Shown here one piece after another: positions 27,143 through 37,218 of a DNA stretch of 61,696 nucleotides (its first letter is position 1; every line of letters starts with the position of its first letter). The stretch is from Dyella japonica DSM 16301 (lineage in GTDB: Bacteria; Pseudomonadota; Gammaproteobacteria; Xanthomonadales; Rhodanobacteraceae). The notes beneath the pieces are model-generated. The model did not search any database. It saw only the letters and a list, made by a program, of their open reading frames with translations, and was not told the DNA's origin. Where the stretch lies: assembly GCF_001010355.1 (NCBI RefSeq), contig NZ_JPLA01000045.1, positions 1-61,696 of the forward strand, given 5' to 3'. A program made the position numbers and the translations under genes.

Positions 27143-28560
27143 CCGCCGAGCCCGTTCCAATAGTTCGCAAACACGTGCACCGACAGCACGTAGCCGATGA
27201 TCACGTTGACCACCACGCCCGCGGTAAACGCCGCCAGCGGACGCCAGCCTGTCGCCGTGAGCGAACGCAACCGCGTGGTGAGTCCGATGCTCAGGAAGCA
27301 AAACGTGAAGGCCCAGGTGCGCAGCGTGCTGATCGGTGCGACCAGATCGGGCGTGACGACCTTGCGGTAGTCGGCCAGCGAATAGTGACTCGCAATCCAC
27401 GTGACCAGGGCGGAGGCGATCACGAAGCCGAACACGAACTTCGGAAAGCGCGCCCAGATTTCGCGCACATCGGCTTTCGCCTGTACGCCATCCTCGGACG
27501 TGTTCCAACGCGTCGTGGCAACCCACGCCAGCACGAACGCCCAGATGCCGATCCAGATATCGCGGCCCACCACTTTCATCAGCGTGAATGCCTGCACAGC
27601 CGCATCCGGTGCGCCGGCGATGGCGCCACCTGCATTGCGGGCGGCATCACCGTAGGCCTGCGCTGCCGCCACGCCGGCCGCATCCGCGAACTCGGACGTG
27701 CCGATCCACGCACCGGCCACCGGCGTGGACAGACCCAGCGCGCGCGAGGCGAACGGCAGCACGAAGATCATCACGATCGCCCATACCACCACCAGGGTGA
27801 TGGCGACCGAGGTATCTTCGCGACGCGCGCGCACCGCGCCACCGCTGGCGATCGCTGCCGAGACGCCGCACACTGCACCGCCGACGCCTAGCACCGCAGC
27901 GAAACGCTTATCGAGACCCAGGGCCTTGCCTGCTAGAAAAATGGTGAAGAAGGTGGCGAGCGAGACGATGGTCGCCTGCCCTACCGCCACGGGACCCGCC
28001 CAGAACAACAACGTCAGCGGCAACGTCGCACCGAGCAGCACGATGCCCACCTTGATGTAGAACTCCACGCGCAAGCCCGACTGGAACCACTCGGGTAGCT
28101 TCACCGTGTTGGAGACGACCAGCCCCAATCCCAGCGCGAGCAGCGGCGCCTCGAGGTTGTAGCGCGAAGCCTCGACCCACGCCGAGGTCGTGAAGATCAG
28201 CAGCGACACCACGAACAGGATCGCAAACGCAGGCAGAAAACGCGTCAGCGAGTGCCCGAGCACCGCAAGCCCGGTGCCGAACAACAGCGCGAAAGCAGCA
28301 AACAGCGCGAGATAGTTGGGTGCGTGGGAAACCACGCCCTGCCACGCTTCCGCCAGCGTCTTCCACTTCGCCGGCGCCACCGCCAGCCACTTCAGGCTGC
28401 TGCCGTTCGCAAACAGCGCCCAGGCCACCACGATCACCAGCAGGCCGATCCACACCGACCACCAGTCTTCGTTGGAGAACACGCCCCATCGCGCGGAGCG
28501 CGTGGCGGCAACCGCCTGGGCACGGGCCTGACCCGGCAGAACTCGTGTCGCTTCGCTCAT
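27139..28560 (-). CDS. YeiH-type putative sulfate exporter family protein
   Basis: Integral membrane protein of the YeiH family (Cons_hypoth698), members of which are annotated as putative sulfate exporters. The 473-residue product has about eleven membrane segments; the family-typical AAVLGVGGAVCGVSAAIA lies near residue 240. The region EFADAAGVAAAQAYGDAARN and the C-terminal TRLRSLTATGWRPL also fit. The N-terminus is about 30 residues longer than the hydrophobic core. The ATG at 28560 follows GAGGGG. A 20-bp palindrome lies 27 bp upstream, a candidate operator. The stop overlaps the Cys-rich protein start. Confidence 0.85.
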   Translation of the reverse strand: MSEATRVLPGQARAQAVAATRSARWGVFSNEDWWSVWIGLLVIVVAWALFANGSSLKWLAVAPAKWKTLAEAWQGVVSHAPNYLALFAAFALLFGTGLAVLGHSLTRFLPAFAILFVVSLLIFTTSAWVEASRYNLEAPLLALGLGLVVSNTVKLPEWFQSGLRVEFYIKVGIVLLGATLPLTLLFWAGPVAVGQATIVSLATFFTIFLAGKALGLDKRFAAVLGVGGAVCGVSAAIASGGAVRARREDTSVAITLVVVWAIVMIFVLPFASRALGLSTPVAGAWIGTSEFADAAGVAAAQAYGDAARNAGGAIAGAPDAAVQAFTLMKVVGRDIWIGIWAFVLAWVATTRWNTSEDGVQAKADVREIWARFPKFVFGFVIASALVTWIASHYSLADYRKVVTPDLVAPISTLRTWAFTFCFLSIGLTTRLRSLTATGWRPLAAFTAGVVVNVIIGYVLSVHVFANYWNGLGG

Positions 28561-28586
28561 CGCACCGCCCCTCACCGTAAGATGAA

Positions 28587-28606
28587 CCGGACGTCCAGAC
28601 GTCCGG
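28587..28606. promoter_or_regulatory. Palindrome upstream of the YeiH-type gene, candidate operator
   Basis: CCGGACGT and ACGTCCGG (28587-28594, 28599-28606) form a perfect inverted repeat with a four-base centre. It lies 27 bp upstream of the exporter start and just beyond the tldD terminator, where a repressor or activator site is expected. The repeat unit GGACGT recurs in each half. Confidence 0.5.
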
Positions 28607-28617
28607 GCGGCCAACGG

Positions 28618-28651
28618 GAAAAGCCGCAGCGGACACTGTCCGGCTGCGGCT
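28618..28651 (-). terminator. Intrinsic terminator after tldD
   Basis: Reading the - strand, a hairpin pairs AGCCGCAG with CTGCGGCT and an inner CGGAC with GTCCG, with one bulge, and is followed by TTTT. It lies about 65 bp after the tldD stop. Confidence 0.75.
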
Positions 28652-28717
28652 CGTCAAAGCGAAATGAGCTTTTGTTCTATCGATATAGCCGCAGGCTGGC
28701 GGCCCCGATGAGCGGCG

Positions 28718-30157
28718 TCAGGACGCCGTGCCACCCACCGTCATCGCATCGACCTTGAGCGTCGGCTGGCCCACGCCCACGGGCACGCTCTGGCCATCCT
28801 TGCCGCATACACCGACGCCCTCGTCCAGCGCCAAATCGTTGCCGATCATCGACACGCGGTTGAGCACATCGGGGCCGGAGCCGATCAGGGTGGCGCCCTT
28901 CACCGGGCGGGTGATCTTGCCGTCCTCGATCAGGTACGCCTCGCTGGCGGAGAACACGAACTTGCCATTGGTGATGTCGACCTGGCCGCCGCCGAAATTC
29001 ACGGCGTACAGGCCCTTCTTCACCGAACGGATGATCTCCTGCGGGTCGTGCTGGCCGGCAAGCATGTAGGTGTTGGTCATGCGCGGCATCGGCAGCTGCG
29101 CGAACGACTCGCGGCGGCCGTTGCCGGTGGGCGCCATGCCCATCAGGCGCGCATTGAGCTTGTCCTGCATATAGCCCTTGAGGATGCCGTCCTCGATGAG
29201 CGTGGTGCATTCGGTGGCGGTGCCCTCGTCGTCCACGCTGAGCGAGCCGCGGCGACCCGTGATCGTGCCGTCGTCCACCACGGTGACGCCCGGCGCGGCG
29301 ACGCGTTGCCCGATGCGGCCGGCGAAGGCCGAGCTGCCCTTGCGGTTGAAGTCGCCTTCCAGGCCGTGGCCGATCGCTTCGTGCAGCAGCACGCCCGGCC
29401 AGCCCGGACCCAGCACCACCGGCATGCTGCCGGCGGGCGCGTCGACGGCCTCCAGATTGACCAGCGCACCGCGCACCGCTTCATCGGCAAAGCCCATGGC
29501 GCGGCCGTTCTCGATCAGCTCGCGGTAGCCATAACGGCCACCGCCACCGGAGCTGCCCTGCTCGCGGCGGCCGTTCTGCTCGGCGATCACGGTGACATTC
29601 ATGCGCACCAGCGGGCGCACGTCGGCGGCCAGGGTGCCGTCGGAGGCGGCGATCAGCACCGTATCCATGGTGGCGGACAGGCTGACGATGACCTGCTTCA
29701 CGCGCGGGTCGCGGGAGCGCGCATAGGCATCCACTTCGCGCAGCAAGGCGATCTTGTCGGGGTTGGGCAGGCTTTCGACCGGGTCGATCGCCGGATACAG
29801 CTGGCGGGCGCCGTTGAGCGCCAGCGGCTTGCCGGCACCGTTACCGCCCTGGGCGATGGCGCGGGCGGCCTTGGAGGCCTCCAGCAGCTGCGGCAGCACG
29901 ATCTCGTCGGAATACGCGAAGCCGGTCTTTTCGCCGCTGATCGCCCGCACGCCCACGCCCTGCTCGATGGAGTGGCTGCCATCCTTCACGATGCCCTCCT
30001 CCAGCACCCAGGACTCGCTGCGCGAATGCTGGAAATACAGGTCGGCGGCGTCGATGGAGGGGCCCATCAACTGGTTGAAGACGCGGTCTAGGTCGGTGGC
30101 GGCCAGGCCGCCCGGCGACAGCAGGCGACGTTCTGCCTGCGCGATCAGGGAATCCAT
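28718..30157 (-). CDS. tldD: Metalloprotease TldD
   Basis: Zinc-bearing subunit of the TldD/TldE peptidase. The 479-residue product has the zinc site [11 protein letters not shown] with His259, Glu260 and His264. The N-terminal [19 protein letters not shown] and C-terminal [20 protein letters not shown] segments are typical. The ATG at 30157 ([10 protein letters not shown]) is the family start. Together with yhdP and rng it belongs to a conserved neighbourhood, here interrupted by a fatty acid hydroxylase gene; pmbA is 2.8 kb downstream on the same strand. Confidence 0.97.
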   Translation of the reverse strand: MDSLIAQAERRLLSPGGLAATDLDRVFNQLMGPSIDAADLYFQHSRSESWVLEEGIVKDGSHSIEQGVGVRAISGEKTGFAYSDEIVLPQLLEASKAARAIAQGGNGAGKPLALNGARQLYPAIDPVESLPNPDKIALLREVDAYARSRDPRVKQVIVSLSATMDTVLIAASDGTLAADVRPLVRMNVTVIAEQNGRREQGSSGGGGRYGYRELIENGRAMGFADEAVRGALVNLEAVDAPAGSMPVVLGPGWPGVLLHEAIGHGLEGDFNRKGSSAFAGRIGQRVAAPGVTVVDDGTITGRRGSLSVDDEGTATECTTLIEDGILKGYMQDKLNARLMGMAPTGNGRRESFAQLPMPRMTNTYMLAGQHDPQEIIRSVKKGLYAVNFGGGQVDITNGKFVFSASEAYLIEDGKITRPVKGATLIGSGPDVLNRVSMIGNDLALDEGVGVCGKDGQSVPVGVGQPTLKVDAMTVGGTAS

Positions 30158-30300
30158 GTAGTCGATGCCGTTTGCAAAAGGGGGACTTTAGCAAGTTGGG
30201 GCCATTCGCCGGGCGTTTAAAGCCTCGTCTGATGGAGCGGAGCCGGGCCAGCGGTTAGGATGCCGCCATCCATTGATGACGCACATGTGAAGGAACACGT

Positions 30301-31506
30301 ATGAGCGACACACCCCGGCAGCCGCTGGCCCACAAGGTGATCGACCGCACCATCAAGGCACCCATCGGGGAAGCCCGCGAGCTGCTGCACAAGGACGGCG
30401 AGCTCAAGCCCGGCCAGGGCATGGTGAGCAGCATCATCGCGCTGTCGCTGGGCTTCCTGAGCCTGCTGGCGGTGCTGGCCTTCCACTTCCCGCAGTACCT
30501 GACCACGCCCGACCTGCGCCACCAGTATTCGGTCGATGTGCTGCGCCAGCTGCTGCTGGCCGCCCTGCTGGTGGCCGGCGGCATGTCGCTGGCCAATATC
30601 ATCCTGGGCCGCGCGCGCCGGCTCAGCATGGTGGCATTCGCCCTGGTGATCGCCGCGACCGCGCTGGGCGGCTCGCGCGTGCCGGTGGGCGACTTTCCCG
30701 ACCATACGCCGTACATCGGGCTGGACTGGTTCATCCTCGACCTGCTCGGCTCCACCCTGGTGTTCGTGGTGATCGAGAAGCTGTTTCCGCTGTACAAGGG
30801 CCAGACGCTGTTCCGCAAGGAATGGCAGACCGACCTGAAGCACTTCGCGGTCAATCACTTCATCGTGGGCCTGGCCCTGCTGGTGGTGAATTTCCTGCTG
30901 CACCACCTGTTCGGCTGGCTGGTGCGCAGCGACTTCCAGCAGTTCGTGCAGCACACGCCGTTCGTACCGCAGCTGCTGGTGTGCATCCTGGTGGCCGACC
31001 TGGCGCAGTACTGGACCCATCGCGGGTATCACGAGCTGCCGCTGCTCTGGCGCTTCCATGCCGTGCACCATTCGGTGAAGACCATGGACTGGCTGGCCGG
31101 TTCGCGCCAGCACATGTTGGAATTGATCGTCACGCGTGTCGCCGTGCTGGCGCCGCTGTACATCCTCGGTTTCAGCGAGGGTGTGATGAATGCCTACATC
31201 ATCGTGGTGGGTTTCCAGGCCGTGTTCAATCACGCCAACGTCCATCTGCCGTGGGGTCCGCTGAAGTACGTGATCGTCACGCCGGACTTCCATCACTGGC
31301 ACCACGCCTCCGACGAGGAAGCAATCGACAAGAACTACGCCGCGCACTACGCGTTTCTCGATTACCTGTTCGGCACCGCCGTGAAGTCGACCAAGCAATT
31401 TCCGGAGCGCTATGGCGTGGTGGGCGATTACATGCCCGATGGCTTCGTGCGCCAGCAGCTGTTTCCGTTTCGGGGCAGTACCAAGCCGCGAGAGCCATCG
31501 GTGTAA
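30301..31506 (+). CDS. Sterol desaturase / fatty acid hydroxylase family membrane protein
   Basis: Predicted di-iron membrane hydroxylase or desaturase of the FA_hydroxylase family; the substrate is unknown. The 401-residue product has about six membrane segments and three His clusters: HRGYH (residues 240-244), HAVHH (253-257) and HHWHH (331-335), the usual eight-His iron-binding set. It ends with a Lys-rich tail. The ATG follows AAGGAACACGT. It stands alone on the + strand between tldD and yhdP. The gene tail is followed by a REP palindrome and the convergent yhdP. Confidence 0.88.
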   Translation: MSDTPRQPLAHKVIDRTIKAPIGEARELLHKDGELKPGQGMVSSIIALSLGFLSLLAVLAFHFPQYLTTPDLRHQYSVDVLRQLLLAALLVAGGMSLANIILGRARRLSMVAFALVIAATALGGSRVPVGDFPDHTPYIGLDWFILDLLGSTLVFVVIEKLFPLYKGQTLFRKEWQTDLKHFAVNHFIVGLALLVVNFLLHHLFGWLVRSDFQQFVQHTPFVPQLLVCILVADLAQYWTHRGYHELPLLWRFHAVHHSVKTMDWLAGSRQHMLELIVTRVAVLAPLYILGFSEGVMNAYIIVVGFQAVFNHANVHLPWGPLKYVIVTPDFHHWHHASDEEAIDKNYAAHYAFLDYLFGTAVKSTKQFPERYGVVGDYMPDGFVRQQLFPFRGSTKPREPSV

Positions 31507-31516
31507 GAGCGGCACC

Positions 31517-31587
31517 TGTGGGAGCGCACCCTGTGCGCGACGGCTTGGCTACCGACCAGGCCGTCGCGCACAGGGTGCGCTCCCACA
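31517..31587. repeat. REP-like palindrome, copy 3
   Basis: Perfect 28-bp arms (31517-31544 and 31560-31587) contain TGTGGGAGCGCACCCTGTGC and its complement, with a 15-bp loop. It lies between the convergent hydroxylase gene and yhdP, 11 bp from one stop and 17 bp from the other. Confidence 0.92.
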
Positions 31588-31603
31588 CAATTCGATCGAC
31601 GGC

Positions 31604-34600
31604 TCAACGCGCGCTGCTGCTCGCCGGCGCCGGTGAGGTGGCCGTGCCCGGCGCCGCCAACGCCGGCGGCACCGGCACATCCTTCTTCTCGATCAAGGTG
31701 ATGTTGGGCTTGTCCCAGCTGCCGGTGACCTTGTAGCGCGCACTGGCGAAGCGATTGATGCCGTGCCCGAGCAGCCCCTGCGCCACGAAACCGGCCGCAA
31801 TGCCAATGGGCCCACCGACAAACGCGCCGACCACCGGCAAGCTGTTGCCGGCGTGGGGTATGGCGAGCACCTGCAGGTCATAGTCCTTGGCGCGCACACC
31901 GGTGCGACCGGTGATGGAGATTTCAGCGGCGGGACTGCGAATCTGCAGGTTGTCGGTGGTCGCGTTGCCATCGCTCAACTTGAAATCGCCCGAGATGGCA
32001 TCGAAGGCGAGCCCCTTGCCGAATACATCGCCGAAGTCGAAGGACAGGCGGCGCGGCAGTTCCAGCACGGACACCAGGCCGAACAGGCGCGCCACGCCCG
32101 GCGTCACTTCCGGCATGCGGCCATCGGTGATGTTGATGGTCAGCTTGCCCTCCATATTGCCCAGCTCCATCGCCGACGGCGCGCCGGGCCAGGTGGCATC
32201 CAGCTGCGAGCGCACCTTGCCGCCCGCGAGCAGACCTTCGTAGCCGAAGGCGCCGAGCATGTCGCCCATGTTCTCGGCGGCAAAATCAAAGCGCATGTGC
32301 GAACGGCTGTCGTTGGCCGTGCCATTCCAGTCGCCGACACCGTTGATCTGCACGCCGTGCGACAAGGTACGCAGCTGGTCGATATGCATGCCCTTGTCGG
32401 TCGGCCACGTTTCCAGCCTCGCCTCGCCAAGCTTGGAATCACCGAAGCGCAGATCGTTCACCCACAGGTGGAACGGCGGCAGCGCCGAGGGCGTGATGCC
32501 GGTGACGGCCGGATTGGGCGGTGGCGTCGCCGCGCCGGCAGCCGTCTGCGCGAAGCCATTCTGCGCCGTGGCGACATCGGTCGCACCGCCAGCGAATTTC
32601 TTCGGCGCCACCACATCCTTGGGCCAATACAGCCGCTGCAGCCGTGCGGTCACGCCACGGCGAGTCAGATCGGCCAGCGGGATATTGAAGCGGCCGGCCA
32701 GTGCGGCGCTGTCGACATCCACCACCAGGCCATCCGGCTGCGAGGTGGCGAGCAGATGCATGTCGGCAAATGGATGGCCAAACACCATCGCCTGCTCGGC
32801 CGTCACATCGATGCTTTCCAGGCCAGGGCCATTGTTGCTGCTGCCGGCGGCGGCGTACTGCGTCCAGCCGGTGACGTCGAGCTTGCCGGGTCGGCCGCGT
32901 ATGCGTATGCCCTTCTCTGGCACCGAATCAGGCGCCTTGGTGCCGAAGGCGAACGTGGCGGCGAGCGACTGGTTGTCGTTCTGCGGAAGACGCATGCGCG
33001 CACGCACCACCTGCCCCACGCTCAGCTGCACATCACTGCCCTGCATCGGCAGGTTCATGTCCAGGTGCAGCGGCAGCGTGCCCTCCGCCGATTTCTTCAA
33101 TGGCGCAGGGAAATCAAGCGTCATGCCGCTTAGCATGGAATCCACGCTCAACTGTTGCGTGCTGGCTGCCGAGCCCGGCGCCGTGAGGATGTTGAAGCCC
33201 ACCGTGAAATCGCTGCGCCCATCCGCCACCTGGTTCAGCCAATCGAGCTGTTTGTAGCCCTGCGTGAGCTCGGCCATGCTGAAGCGGCCGGCCAGCTTGG
33301 CCGAGAGCGCCGTATTGGGTTGCCCGGTGGCGCCAGCGATGGCCAGATCCAGCTTGGCCGGCTGGCCGCGGAAACTCGTATCGAGCGGTCCGGCATGAAA
33401 GCCGGCCTTGTCGAAGGTGGCCGGACCGGTGAGCTTGTCGAGCTTGAGGTTCCACTCCGGCGCATCGAAATCCACGCCCTTCAATTGCGCGCGACCATCG
33501 AGGATGAAGTTGCTGGCGTCCGCCACCGGCAGGGACAGGTGGAAATCGAAGGCGCCGGTACCGCCCAGCCGCAGCTTGGACAAGGTGTCCGCGTGATGGA
33601 TACCGATGGGGCTGCGCTGCACGAAGTCCATCATGCTGGCGCCCGTGCCGTTGCCGTTTACATTGAGATCGAGCACGGTGTGGCCAAGCTCGGGAATGAC
33701 CGCTACCGCGTGTTCGACCTTGTTGCCCAGCGACTCGCCGGCACTGGCTTCGACGAGCATGCCGCCATTGATGAAGTTGGCGACCGCCGTGACGTTCTGC
33801 GCATGCGGCCAGTCCCGGCCATAGTTGAGCTCCAGCCCGCTGAGCTCGGCACGCCCCTCGAAGCGCCCTTCGTTGTGGTGGAACGGCCAGTCCTTCAAGT
33901 CGCCGCGCACCAGCACATCGGCGTGATCCATCTTGCCGTCGACGAGTGCCTGGTCCAGCCACTGCACCGCGGCCGGCGACATCGAATCCACCGGCCAGAA
34001 CAGCTTGGCGGCGACGATATCGGCATGCGAGATGGTGGCGTACAAATCCATGAATGGACGTCCACCCTCATTGGGCAGCGCCACTTCGCCGCGCGCTTGC
34101 CCACCAAAACCCGCGCCTTCGAACTCGAATGCCTGGGTACCGATATGCAAGGCATCCTCGTCACGCCAGAACACCACGTCACCGCCGAGCCTGGACATCA
34201 CGAACGGCTCGCGGAAGGTGTGCGGAAAACGCAGCACCGTGGCCTGCGCCGGCAGTGAAACTGCCATCGCCTGCGCATCGCCACGAAACTCGCCGCGGAT
34301 GCCATCGATACCGGGCAATTTACCGACCGGATTGATCGCGACGTTGTCGAAGGCGACCTGCAGCTCACGCAAACCTTCGGCGTGACTCCAGCCGAACTGC
34401 GCCTGGCTGATCTGCCCGCGCGGCTTGCCCGTACCAACCCACTGCGCCAGCCCCGGCGACAACTGCGGCTTGAGCGCCAGCCAGGGCACCAGCGGCGCCA
34501 GCTGCAGGTTGCGCGCAACGACGTCGACACTGGCCTGATCGGAGTTCATGCCCTTGAGCGAGGCGACGGCGATGCCGCCGTCGTCGGCCGCCCAGCGGAT

Positions 34601-35512
34601 GGTGTAACTGTCCTTGCCTATGGCGACTTCGGCCAGGCCATCGAGGCCTTCCGCGCTGGCGGTGGCGCCATCGGGGTTGCCCAGTTTCAGATCGCTCAGA
34701 TGAAAACGCGTGAGGCTGCGCACGACGCGCGCGTCGCGCCAATCCAACCAGCTTTCGAACGAACCGCTGCCGCTGTCGGCCGTATAGCCGGCCATATCGA
34801 TGCCGGTGGACAAGGCATGCAGATCGAGATTGCTGCCGCTGATCCACAGCTTGCCGTCCGCGCCGTCGTCGCTGAAATTGCCTGCGCCACGTACCTGCCC
34901 CGGCGTACCCTCGCGACGCAGCAAGGCACCTACGCGTATGCGACGCCCCTGTCGGCTCAGGCGCAATTGGTCCGCCAGCAAGGTGAAGTGTCGGTTGATG
35001 CGGTTGTCGGTGATATCCAGTCGCGTATCGCTCAACGACAAGCCGATCGAAAACTGGTTGAAGCCAGGCTTCTGTTTCTCCTCGCCGCCGGCAAGACCAA
35101 ACCCGTTGACGTGCCAGGTGCCGTCGGTATCGCGGCTGAGATCAAACTGCAGCCCACGCGCATGCAGGTTGACCACATGGCGCGATGGCAACAGCCAGCC
35201 GCCCGGATCGAGCTTGAGCTCGGCCTCGGGAATCTTCAGCGGCGCGCCGCCGTCCCCCGAACCAATGGTCACGCCGCGCATGACGAACATCGGACCGGAA
35301 GGCTGCCAGCGGCCTTCCATCGACTCGAAGGTCACCGGACGATGCAACCTCGCGGCCAGCTGCGTCTCCACCCATGCCGGGTGCTTGGCCAGCAGCGGCA
35401 GCAGCAATTGCGCCAGGCCCATCAGCACGGCCAGCGAAATCACGGCCACGCCAACCACCCAGGCGACGGCCCGGGCGCAGAAATGGGTACGTTTCAACCA
35501 GGCTGCGCTCAC
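31604..35512 (-). CDS. yhdP: AsmA-like lipid transport protein YhdP
   Basis: Very large bridge-like protein of the YhdP/DUF3971 family, which carries phospholipids from inner to outer membrane in E. coli alongside TamB and YdbH. The 1302-residue product has one N-terminal membrane anchor (residues about 13-37), then a long beta-rich periplasmic region. Its C-terminal AsmA-like domain contains GRTGVRAKDYDLQVLAIPH near residue 1210. The tail is Ala/Pro/Ser-rich. It lies 36 bp after rng in the same orientation, as in many proteobacteria. Confidence 0.92.
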   Translation of the reverse strand: MSAAWLKRTHFCARAVAWVVGVAVISLAVLMGLAQLLLPLLAKHPAWVETQLAARLHRPVTFESMEGRWQPSGPMFVMRGVTIGSGDGGAPLKIPEAELKLDPGGWLLPSRHVVNLHARGLQFDLSRDTDGTWHVNGFGLAGGEEKQKPGFNQFSIGLSLSDTRLDITDNRINRHFTLLADQLRLSRQGRRIRVGALLRREGTPGQVRGAGNFSDDGADGKLWISGSNLDLHALSTGIDMAGYTADSGSGSFESWLDWRDARVVRSLTRFHLSDLKLGNPDGATASAEGLDGLAEVAIGKDSYTIRWAADDGGIAVASLKGMNSDQASVDVVARNLQLAPLVPWLALKPQLSPGLAQWVGTGKPRGQISQAQFGWSHAEGLRELQVAFDNVAINPVGKLPGIDGIRGEFRGDAQAMAVSLPAQATVLRFPHTFREPFVMSRLGGDVVFWRDEDALHIGTQAFEFEGAGFGGQARGEVALPNEGGRPFMDLYATISHADIVAAKLFWPVDSMSPAAVQWLDQALVDGKMDHADVLVRGDLKDWPFHHNEGRFEGRAELSGLELNYGRDWPHAQNVTAVANFINGGMLVEASAGESLGNKVEHAVAVIPELGHTVLDLNVNGNGTGASMMDFVQRSPIGIHHADTLSKLRLGGTGAFDFHLSLPVADASNFILDGRAQLKGVDFDAPEWNLKLDKLTGPATFDKAGFHAGPLDTSFRGQPAKLDLAIAGATGQPNTALSAKLAGRFSMAELTQGYKQLDWLNQVADGRSDFTVGFNILTAPGSAASTQQLSVDSMLSGMTLDFPAPLKKSAEGTLPLHLDMNLPMQGSDVQLSVGQVVRARMRLPQNDNQSLAATFAFGTKAPDSVPEKGIRIRGRPGKLDVTGWTQYAAAGSSNNGPGLESIDVTAEQAMVFGHPFADMHLLATSQPDGLVVDVDSAALAGRFNIPLADLTRRGVTARLQRLYWPKDVVAPKKFAGGATDVATAQNGFAQTAAGAATPPPNPAVTGITPSALPPFHLWVNDLRFGDSKLGEARLETWPTDKGMHIDQLRTLSHGVQINGVGDWNGTANDSRSHMRFDFAAENMGDMLGAFGYEGLLAGGKVRSQLDATWPGAPSAMELGNMEGKLTINITDGRMPEVTPGVARLFGLVSVLELPRRLSFDFGDVFGKGLAFDAISGDFKLSDGNATTDNLQIRSPAAEISITGRTGVRAKDYDLQVLAIPHAGNSLPVVGAFVGGPIGIAAGFVAQGLLGHGINRFASARYKVTGSWDKPNITLIEKKDVPVPPALAAPGTATSPAPASSSAR

Positions 35513-35548
35513 GACTGGCTCGCGACGCGGAGCGCGGGGCGGCGCGTC

Positions 35549-37039
35549 TTACAGAAGAACCACATCGAACTGTTCCTGCGAATAATGCTCCTCGGCCTGA
35601 AAGCGTATGCTTTTGGAGATGAACTCTTCCAGTTCGGCCACCGCGGCGGACTCTTCCTCGAGGATGCGGCCGACCACGTTCGGGCTGGCCATCACCAGTA
35701 ATTTTTCGGTATTGAACTGGCGCACAGCCCGGGTGATCTCGCGGAAGATCTCGTAAGTCACGGTTTCGGCGGTCTTGAGCGTGCCGCGCCCGCTGCAGGC
35801 GGGGCATGGTTCGCACAGCTGGCGCTCCAGGCTTTCGGTGGTGCGCTTGCGCGTCATTTCCACCAGGCCCAGGGCCGACATGGGGTAGACCGTGGTCTTG
35901 GCGTGATCGCGCAGCAGGCCCTTCTCGAGCATGCGCAGCACCTGGCGCCGGTGCTCCTCGTCGGTCATGTCGATGAAGTCGATGATGATGATGCCACCCA
36001 GGTTGCGCAGACGGAGCTGGCGTGCGGCGGCCTGCGCTGCTTCCAGATTCGTCCGATAAACGGTTTCCTCCAGATTCCGCGTACCGACGTAGCCGCCGGT
36101 GTTCACGTCGATGGTGGTCATCGCCTCGGTCTGGTCGACGATCAGGTAGCCGCCGGACTTGAGCGGCACCTCCTTCTTCAGCGCGCGCTGGATTTCGTCT
36201 TCGACGCCATAGAGGTCGAAAATGGGGCGCTCGCCCGAATAGTGCTCGATGCGGTCGTCCAGCTGCGGCATGAACTTGTGCACGAACTTGACGACCTTCT
36301 CGAAGGTCTCGCGCGAATCCACCCGCACCTTCTCGATATCATCGTTGAGCATGTCGCGCAGGCTGCGCAGCGGCAGCGACAGCTCTTCGTAGACGCGCTC
36401 GCCGACCTTGGCCTTGACGATGTTTTCCTGCACCACGCGCCACACCTTGCCCAGGTAGGTGACATCGAAGGCCAGCGACTCGGCGGTCTGCCCTTCCGCA
36501 TTGGTGCGTACGATATAGCCCAGCGGGTTCTCGCCAATCAGCGAGGTAAGCACTTCCTTGAGGCGCTGGCGCTCGGCCTCCTCCTCGACCCGGGCCGAAA
36601 TGCCCAGCGTGCGCGCATACGGCAGCAGCACCAGGTAGCGCGAAGGAATCGACAGGTGGGTGGACAGCCGCGCGCCCTTGGTGCCGATCGGGTCCTTGAC
36701 CACCTGCACCACGATCTCCTGGCCTTCGTGCACCAGTTCGCTGATCGAGGGTGTATGCCCGTTGCCCCCGGTCGCCGCCACCTCCGCCCCTTCGGCGGCG
36801 GCTTGCACGGGCGGGCGCACGATGTCCGAGGCGTGCAGAAACGCGGCGCGCTCCAGACCGATATCGACAAACACCGCCTGCATGCCGGGCATCACCCGCT
36901 GCACGCGCCCCTTGTACACATTGCCCACATAGCCGCGGCGGGAGGCCCGCTCGACGTGCACCTCCTGCAACATGCCGTTTTCGACCACGCCGACGCGTGT
37001 CTCGCGAGGGGTCACGTTGATCAGGATTTCTTCGCTCAC
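35549..37039 (-). CDS. rng: Ribonuclease G
   Basis: Endoribonuclease of the RNase E/G family that trims the 5' end of 16S rRNA and degrades mRNAs. The 496-residue product has an S1 domain near residues 35-120 (GNVYKGRVQRVMPGMQAVFV) and a catalytic DNase-I-like core with Asp residues in TIDVNTGGY and IIIIDFIDM (about 300-350). The zinc-link CEPCPAC follows near 400. It has no RNase E C-terminal scaffold, hence RNase G. The start is GTG at 37039 with GGAG upstream. mreBCD and maf, its usual upstream neighbours, are absent. Confidence 0.97.
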   Translation of the reverse strand: MSEEILINVTPRETRVGVVENGMLQEVHVERASRRGYVGNVYKGRVQRVMPGMQAVFVDIGLERAAFLHASDIVRPPVQAAAEGAEVAATGGNGHTPSISELVHEGQEIVVQVVKDPIGTKGARLSTHLSIPSRYLVLLPYARTLGISARVEEEAERQRLKEVLTSLIGENPLGYIVRTNAEGQTAESLAFDVTYLGKVWRVVQENIVKAKVGERVYEELSLPLRSLRDMLNDDIEKVRVDSRETFEKVVKFVHKFMPQLDDRIEHYSGERPIFDLYGVEDEIQRALKKEVPLKSGGYLIVDQTEAMTTIDVNTGGYVGTRNLEETVYRTNLEAAQAAARQLRLRNLGGIIIIDFIDMTDEEHRRQVLRMLEKGLLRDHAKTTVYPMSALGLVEMTRKRTTESLERQLCEPCPACSGRGTLKTAETVTYEIFREITRAVRQFNTEKLLVMASPNVVGRILEEESAAVAELEEFISKSIRFQAEEHYSQEQFDVVLL

Positions 37040-37218
37040 CGGTGACTCCAATGCATGGGCGATCTTTATAGCGGCTGCATGCGCACACTGTCGATGCGTG
37101 AAAGAGGCTAGGCCGCGCAAGCGCTTTCACGTCGCCAACCAGCGCGCATTCAAGGGATTTCATGTACCGGCGAGTGTTCCTTTAGCCGCGTATGTATTCG
37201 CCGGCTATGCTTGGCCGG

